From Bryobacterales bacterium (GTDB lineage Bacteria > Acidobacteriota > Terriglobia > Bryobacterales > Bryobacteraceae), in contig CANIIC010000018.1 of the NCBI GenBank assembly GCA_947467395.1, forward strand, positions 1-37,936: a DNA stretch of 37,936 bases, in the 5' to 3' direction. Position numbers and translations under genes: made by a program. This document shows, one piece after another, positions 34,640 through 37,936 of this stretch; the stretch's first letter is position 1, and every line of letters starts with the position of its first letter. The notes below the pieces were generated by a model. The model was not told the DNA's origin. It made no database searches and saw nothing but the letters and a program-made list of their open reading frames with translations.

Positions 34640-35908
34640 TCAGCAGGCTACCGGCGAATTCGTGGCCGCGATTTTCTGCCGAATCGCCTCAAAACGAGGA
34701 TGCCCGCGGAAGTTGTCGAACTTCGGATCCACATTCAGCAACGCCAGCATCGGACAGCCCTGCTCAAAGGCGCTTTCCAACTCTGTCATCGCATCCTCCA
34801 CGCGTCCCAATGCATGCTTCAGGAGCGCCGTGTGGTAGCCGTCTACATACGTTGATTGCCGCACCCGCTCAATATCTGCCAGCGCGGATTCTGCTTCCGC
34901 CCGATACCCGGTCTTCGCCAGACACGCTCCTTCTAGCGCCCGATTCCAGCCCACATCCGGCGATAGCAGACACACGCGTCGGTACAACTCCAGAGCCTCT
35001 TCATTCCGCCCCAGCCGCTCCAGTGCCGCCGCGTAGAACGAAGTCGCCGTCGGGAAGTAGGGATGCAGGTCCAGAACCTGCTTGCCATAATCCACCGCCG
35101 CCTCGAAATTCCTGCTGCAGAACCGCACCAGGATTTCCGCTAGAGCCACGTTGCTCAACAACGCATCCACTGCGCGGCCCTGCTGAATCGTCTGCTCGGC
35201 TTCCTCGTACCGCTCCCACGAGACATACAACATGGCCAGATAAACGTAGGCCACCGCCAACCGGGGCTGTTCCGCAATCGCCGCCTGCAGGAATTTCTCT
35301 GACTCGGGATAATTCCGCTCGAATAGGTGCAGCCCCAGTCCGCGATCCGCTCGCAATTCCGCAGTGTATCCCCGCAATTCCACCACCCGGTTGTGCGCCT
35401 CCAGGAACCGCGGATACGCCTGCTCCGGCGACCGCATGGAGAACGATCCCATCTGCAACAACACCCGCGAGATGCCTTCCAGCGCACGGCCTTCGGCGCC
35501 GGTCTCAAGCGCGGCCCGCTCGAAACATACCAGCGCTTTCTCCAACCCCTCGCGCGTCTGCCGATTTACATGGTGCCAGCCGATTCGCAGCAGTTGTTCG
35601 GATTCCGGAATCTCCAGGCTGTACCCCAGCCTCGGATGGCACGTGATCCACGCCCCATATTCCCCCAGTGCCCGCTTCACTTCGGCGATCGTGACCGTCA
35701 CGGTGTGCTTCGAAACCGAGACCCCGCCCCACGCCTGCTGGATCATATGCTCATGATCCACATGCAGCCCGCTGTGGGTGACCAGTGCTTTTAGCGCCCG
35801 CAACGCCTGTGGCCGTAACGAGAGATATTCGCCTTCCCGCTGCAACGACTCGGACGTCAGGTCGAGCGTGAAGGGGCCGAACGTAATGACTTGAGAGGCC
35901 GGTGACAT
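34640..35908 (-). CDS. Winged-helix DNA-binding protein with TPR domain (CadC-like)
   Basis: 422 residues from the ATG at 35908, which starts at the domain edge; an ATG 19 codons earlier is possible. Residues 1-95 are an OmpR/ToxR-type winged helix: VITFGPFTLDLTSESLQREG, LRPQALRALKALV and VSKHTVTVTIAEVKRALGE. The rest is a run of TPR helices (e.g. AYVYLAMLYVSWERYEEAEQ, YAAALERLGRNEEALELY). No transmembrane segment, so unlike CadC it is cytoplasmic. No phosphorylation domain is visible; ligand or protein binding by the TPR part would set its activity. It lies just upstream of the periplasmic cluster and may control it. Confidence 0.85.
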   Translation of the reverse strand: MSPASQVITFGPFTLDLTSESLQREGEYLSLRPQALRALKALVTHSGLHVDHEHMIQQAWGGVSVSKHTVTVTIAEVKRALGEYGAWITCHPRLGYSLEIPESEQLLRIGWHHVNRQTREGLEKALVCFERAALETGAEGRALEGISRVLLQMGSFSMRSPEQAYPRFLEAHNRVVELRGYTAELRADRGLGLHLFERNYPESEKFLQAAIAEQPRLAVAYVYLAMLYVSWERYEEAEQTIQQGRAVDALLSNVALAEILVRFCSRNFEAAVDYGKQVLDLHPYFPTATSFYAAALERLGRNEEALELYRRVCLLSPDVGWNRALEGACLAKTGYRAEAESALADIERVRQSTYVDGYHTALLKHALGRVEDAMTELESAFEQGCPMLALLNVDPKFDNFRGHPRFEAIRQKIAATNSPVAC

Positions 35909-35981
35909 GTGGAAGAACGCCAAGTCATCATACAACAACCCCCGAACGGCCACTATGCAGCCCAATTGACACCTTCAATCA

Positions 35982-36001
35982 CCAGATTTGATCCAGATTT
36001 G
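35982..36001. repeat. Direct repeat upstream of the regulator gene
   Basis: CCAGATTTG occurs at 35982-35990 and 35993-36001, an 11-base spacing that puts both on one face of the helix (about one turn). It lies 74 bases before the regulator's start. ToxR/OmpR-type winged helices bind such direct repeats, so autoregulation is plausible. Confidence 0.4.
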
Positions 36002-36105
36002 ACTTCTGTTTTTCATAGGCCCCGCTAGAATCAAGTTGTCCGATTGCGGCAGCCTCCTCTCCAGGGTGTCCCATTAGGGAGCCGCAACAGGGTCCATCGC
36101 AGCGC

Positions 36106-36660
36106 CTAGCCCCCCACCAACCTGGGCGCTGCGGAAGATTCGCAACCCCTCCCGGCAGCACGCACCCCCCGCGCGCTGCCGGGAAGCGAATCCCCCAAAA
36201 ACCGGAACAGACATTCCGCATTTCCCCACATCTTCCCGCCGAAGTATTCGGAATACCCCGTCGACACCGCCCGCAGGTTCGACCCGCTCGCGCTCAGGTT
36301 GTACGCCACCAGCTTCGCCCCACCCGCCGAGTAGTACGTCAGCTCATCCACCGTCGTCGAGCCTCGCCACACCCGCTTGTTGCCGGGAGCGTAGGAGTAG
36401 CGGATCGTGTCCCCAGAAATCGGAGCCGCCACAATCCGGTTCGCCACGTCGTAAGTGTAGGTGCTACCGCACGGGGAGATGTTGCCGTTGGCATCCGCGC
36501 AATCCGTCGTGCGCCGGTTAGTCGAGGCGCTGTAGGACACGCTCAGTGTCGGAGCCGTGCCCTCGATGACGTTCACGTTCGTGAGGTTGCCGAAGGGGGA
36601 GCGTGTCAGTGCTTGAGTGTGCTGTCCCGAGTTTCCAATAGCTACTTCGGTGCTCCACCC
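36106..36660 (-). pseudogene. Truncated RHS/YD-repeat fragment
   Basis: Minus-strand frame open from 36660 (a stop codon lies directly upstream) to 36106, with no usable start except GTG codons. RHS-type content: GNSGQHTQALTRSPFGNLTN, YTYDVANRIVAA, YAPGNKRVWRG, VDELTYYSAGGAKLVAYNL, and STGYSEYFGGKMW, the last just before the RHS core would normally continue. After about 36235 the frame turns into Gly/Arg/Ala-rich sequence unrelated to RHS, next to a strong hairpin. Both ends are therefore broken: it is a remnant of an RHS gene, which in intact form makes a secreted or contact-dependent toxin shell. Its left end lies in the final codons of the 92-residue membrane protein. Confidence 0.75.
36151..36183. 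repeat. Strong GC-rich hairpin at the RHS breakpoint
   Basis: CCCGGCAGC-A-CGC (36151-36163), loop ACCCCCC, and GCG-C-GCTGCCGGG (36171-36183): 12 of 13 positions pair. No T tract follows on either strand. It lies within the region where RHS similarity has ended and could be a terminator stem or a repeat or recombination hairpin. Confidence 0.5.
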
Positions 36661-36920
36661 TCATCTTGTCTAGGTTCGTCCGGGCTTCTGCCCGCGTGAC
36701 TGAGAGCGCTGAGCCCACGACGGAATAGTGCCAGCCGCACGAACAGAAACCCCGCGACATAGAGGATCGAGTTGACGAGTTCCCGCGCCGCGCCGAGCCA
36801 AATCCCAGTCTCTCTCAGAGCGTGGATATGAACCCATACATTCACTGAAAAAACGAATGCGACCATGATTGCAAAGTGTCTCGCGCGGATCGGTCTTTTT
36901 CTCATGGTCCGTAATACCAT
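36642..36920 (-). CDS. Small membrane protein, unknown
   Basis: 92 residues; AGAGAGG lies 10 bases before the ATG, which supports a real gene. A basic N-terminus (MVLRTMRKRPIRARH) is followed by helix 1 (FAIMVAFVFSVNVWVHIHAL) and helix 2 (LVNSILYVAGFLFVRLALF), then a polar tail. GC content is clearly lower than in core genes of the window. Position behind another small membrane gene and overlapping the RHS remnant resembles an immunity gene of an RHS toxin, but no family similarity is seen. Confidence 0.6.
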   Translation of the reverse strand: MVLRTMRKRPIRARHFAIMVAFVFSVNVWVHIHALRETGIWLGAARELVNSILYVAGFLFVRLALFRRGLSALSHAGRSPDEPRQDEGGAPK

Positions 36921-36977
36921 CGGTCACAATCCTCTCTCGCTCGATTCGGGGAAACCCGGTACAGACGGACCATTCTC

Positions 36978-37382
36978 CTATTTTGCGAAGAACCCTACCA
37001 GGCGCTCGACCAGCCAAAAGATGGCCCGTATCAGGAAGATTTGTAAGAACATTACTGGAGCAAGTCCGTAAAGGCCACCCCTCAAGTTAGGCCAGGGAAT
37101 AGAAAGCACCAAGCATGAGTGAGCCAAGACAACGGCCACTAGCGTTATCCAGAACCAAACCCTTGACCGCAAGTCCCATAGATACCGTGCTATGAAAATG
37201 ACAGAAAAAGCGCTGATGCTTGCGGCTAGACCTCTTCCCGGGTCGCCCAGGAAAACCAAAAAGAGAGGCAACGTGAGGACCAAGACGGTCAGCCCCCAAC
37301 TCTTGGTAAACCACTCTATAGATCTGGGGTTTCGTTCTGGCATGCCCTCAAGCTTGTTGGCGAGTCCGTAGGAGCCGCGCAT
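36978..37382 (-). CDS. Small four-helix membrane protein, unknown
   Basis: 134 residues from the ATG at 37382; the frame also runs upstream to 37556, but that part lies in purine-rich, Gly-rich sequence and lacks a ribosome site. An ATG at 37343 is another option. Helices: about WGLTVLVLTLPLFLVFL, AASISAFSVIFIARYL, VWFWITLVAVVLAHSCLVL and LYGLAPVMFLQIFLIRAIFW. The tail is LVERLVGFFAK. Lower GC than its neighbours. It precedes the 92-residue membrane gene by 57 bases on the same strand; both may be immunity or stress proteins carried with the RHS remnant. No family recognised. Confidence 0.6.
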   Translation of the reverse strand: MRGSYGLANKLEGMPERNPRSIEWFTKSWGLTVLVLTLPLFLVFLGDPGRGLAASISAFSVIFIARYLWDLRSRVWFWITLVAVVLAHSCLVLSIPWPNLRGGLYGLAPVMFLQIFLIRAIFWLVERLVGFFAK

Positions 37383-37424
37383 GCAGTCGAATCTATCACA
37401 AGCGCCTGACTTTCTGGCTCTCGT

Positions 37425-37515
37425 CTCCTCCCATCTCCTGATTCCGCCAACTTCATCTCCCACCCCCTCAACTACATCCCACTTCCCATCACCCCCCACT
37501 CCCCAAGCCCCGTGC
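37425..37515 (-). promoter_or_regulatory. Polypurine tract with G-quadruplex motif
   Basis: The minus strand is almost all purine for about 90 bases. GGGG (37504-37501), six G (37497-37492), GGG (37487-37485) and GGG (37480-37478) are separated by 3-4 bases, meeting the usual G3+/N1-7 quadruplex rule; a fifth run of five G (37467-37463) follows. It lies upstream of the small four-helix membrane gene, on its coding strand, so an RNA quadruplex could also form in its leader. Confidence 0.6.
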
Positions 37516-37936
37516 CTAAATAAGCCAGACTTCCTTGGCCAAGGAAAGCGTTGCATTGGGGTATTACTGGACTCCCGGAACCTTCACGGGTCTCACGGAA
37601 CCCTTGGGGCAGTTCATCGCCGCCAAGTAACCGACGGGAGCATCTGGGATCATGATCACCAAACCGCCGCGGTGGGAACCACCGTGGTTTCCAGAGGATG
37701 GGGCGTCGCAGCCGACAGGCGGACGCCGCGCTTCCCACAAGCGCACCGAAATGGAGCTTTGAGAGGCCGCGATTCACGCCGCTCCTTCGCAAGCAAGAGG
37801 AGAAAGGCGGCGAGCCTCCAGCACAGCTATAGGTGCCACCCAAAATACTGACGGCCGGAGAGGTTCACACCCTCCGGCCGCCGCAACTTTCTACAGTCGA
37901 AGTGTGTCGATTCATTCAATGGTCTGCGGACAGGCT
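37516..37936. other. Right-end region without a supportable gene
   Basis: No frame has a start with ribosome site and family features. A short plus-strand frame (about 37520-37627) ends LGYYWTPGTFTGLTEPLGQF and looks protein-like but lacks a start; it may be a gene fragment. A perfect 9-bp hairpin, CGGCCGGAG (37852-37860) with CTCCGGCCG (37872-37880), could terminate a gene entering from the right edge on the minus strand, though an open frame also crosses it. The region beyond the edge may hold the parent RHS gene. Confidence 0.3.

Noticed and set aside
37381-37851. 156-codon plus-strand frame over the polypyrimidine tract
   Set aside because: Ser/Pro-rich translation of the C/T tract followed by Arg-rich noise; no ribosome site.

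Overview
The window looks like chromosome of a GC-rich Gram-negative bacterium, most likely an acidobacterium of the Solibacter/Bryobacter kind. That is an inference from gene content: a DUF6599-like protein beside secA, DUF6152 and DUF6644-like proteins, a winged-helix/TPR regulator, secreted proteins with carboxypeptidase-like regulatory domains, and an RHS remnant. I saw no tRNA, rRNA, CRISPR array or intact insertion sequence.

Layout. 1-236: start of a secreted protein running off the left edge. 712-3288 (+): secreted TPR protein, a small YHS-type metal-binding protein and an Fe(II)/2-oxoglutarate oxygenase of the amino-acid hydroxylase type, closed by a clear terminator. 3613-7848 (-): a possible signal-peptide leader ORF, secA, and a DUF6599-like exported protein. 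8081-11047 (+): three Tad-type pseudopilins, the last carrying a VWA domain. 11096-16669 (+): a tight six-gene run (folD, coaE, HtrA-type protease, MFS transporter, PBP4-type carboxypeptidase, FmdB zinc ribbon). 16666-18324 (-): an outer-membrane barrel and a lone receiver domain. 18480-24070: a DUF4139-like exported protein (+) converging on smc (-). 24373-28136 (+): an ATPase-permease-ATPase-permease ABC export operon; the second permease has a BamE/SmpA-like domain inserted in its first outer loop. 28139-30181 (-): exported 5'-nucleotidase and a cytochrome c'-like protein. 30263-34532 (-): six exported or membrane proteins (two paralogous DUF6644-like membrane proteins, DUF6152, a metallo-beta-lactamase-fold protein with a degenerate metal site, two unassigned secreted proteins). 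34640-35908 (-): winged-helix/TPR regulator. 36106-37382 (-): truncated RHS fragment behind two small, lower-GC membrane protein genes, with a G-quadruplex-capable leader.

Common theme. Most of the window serves the cell envelope: Sec export, periplasmic quality control, wall trimming, surface pili, ABC export and periplasmic redox proteins, interspersed with core genes (folD, coaE, smc). The leads I find most interesting are the signal-peptide ORF upstream of secA (possible SecM analogue), the BamE-like insertion in the ABC permease, and the 30263-34532 periplasmic/membrane cluster with its operator-like promoter and near-inactive MBL protein. All functional calls rest on reading translated sequence by eye; no database search was run.
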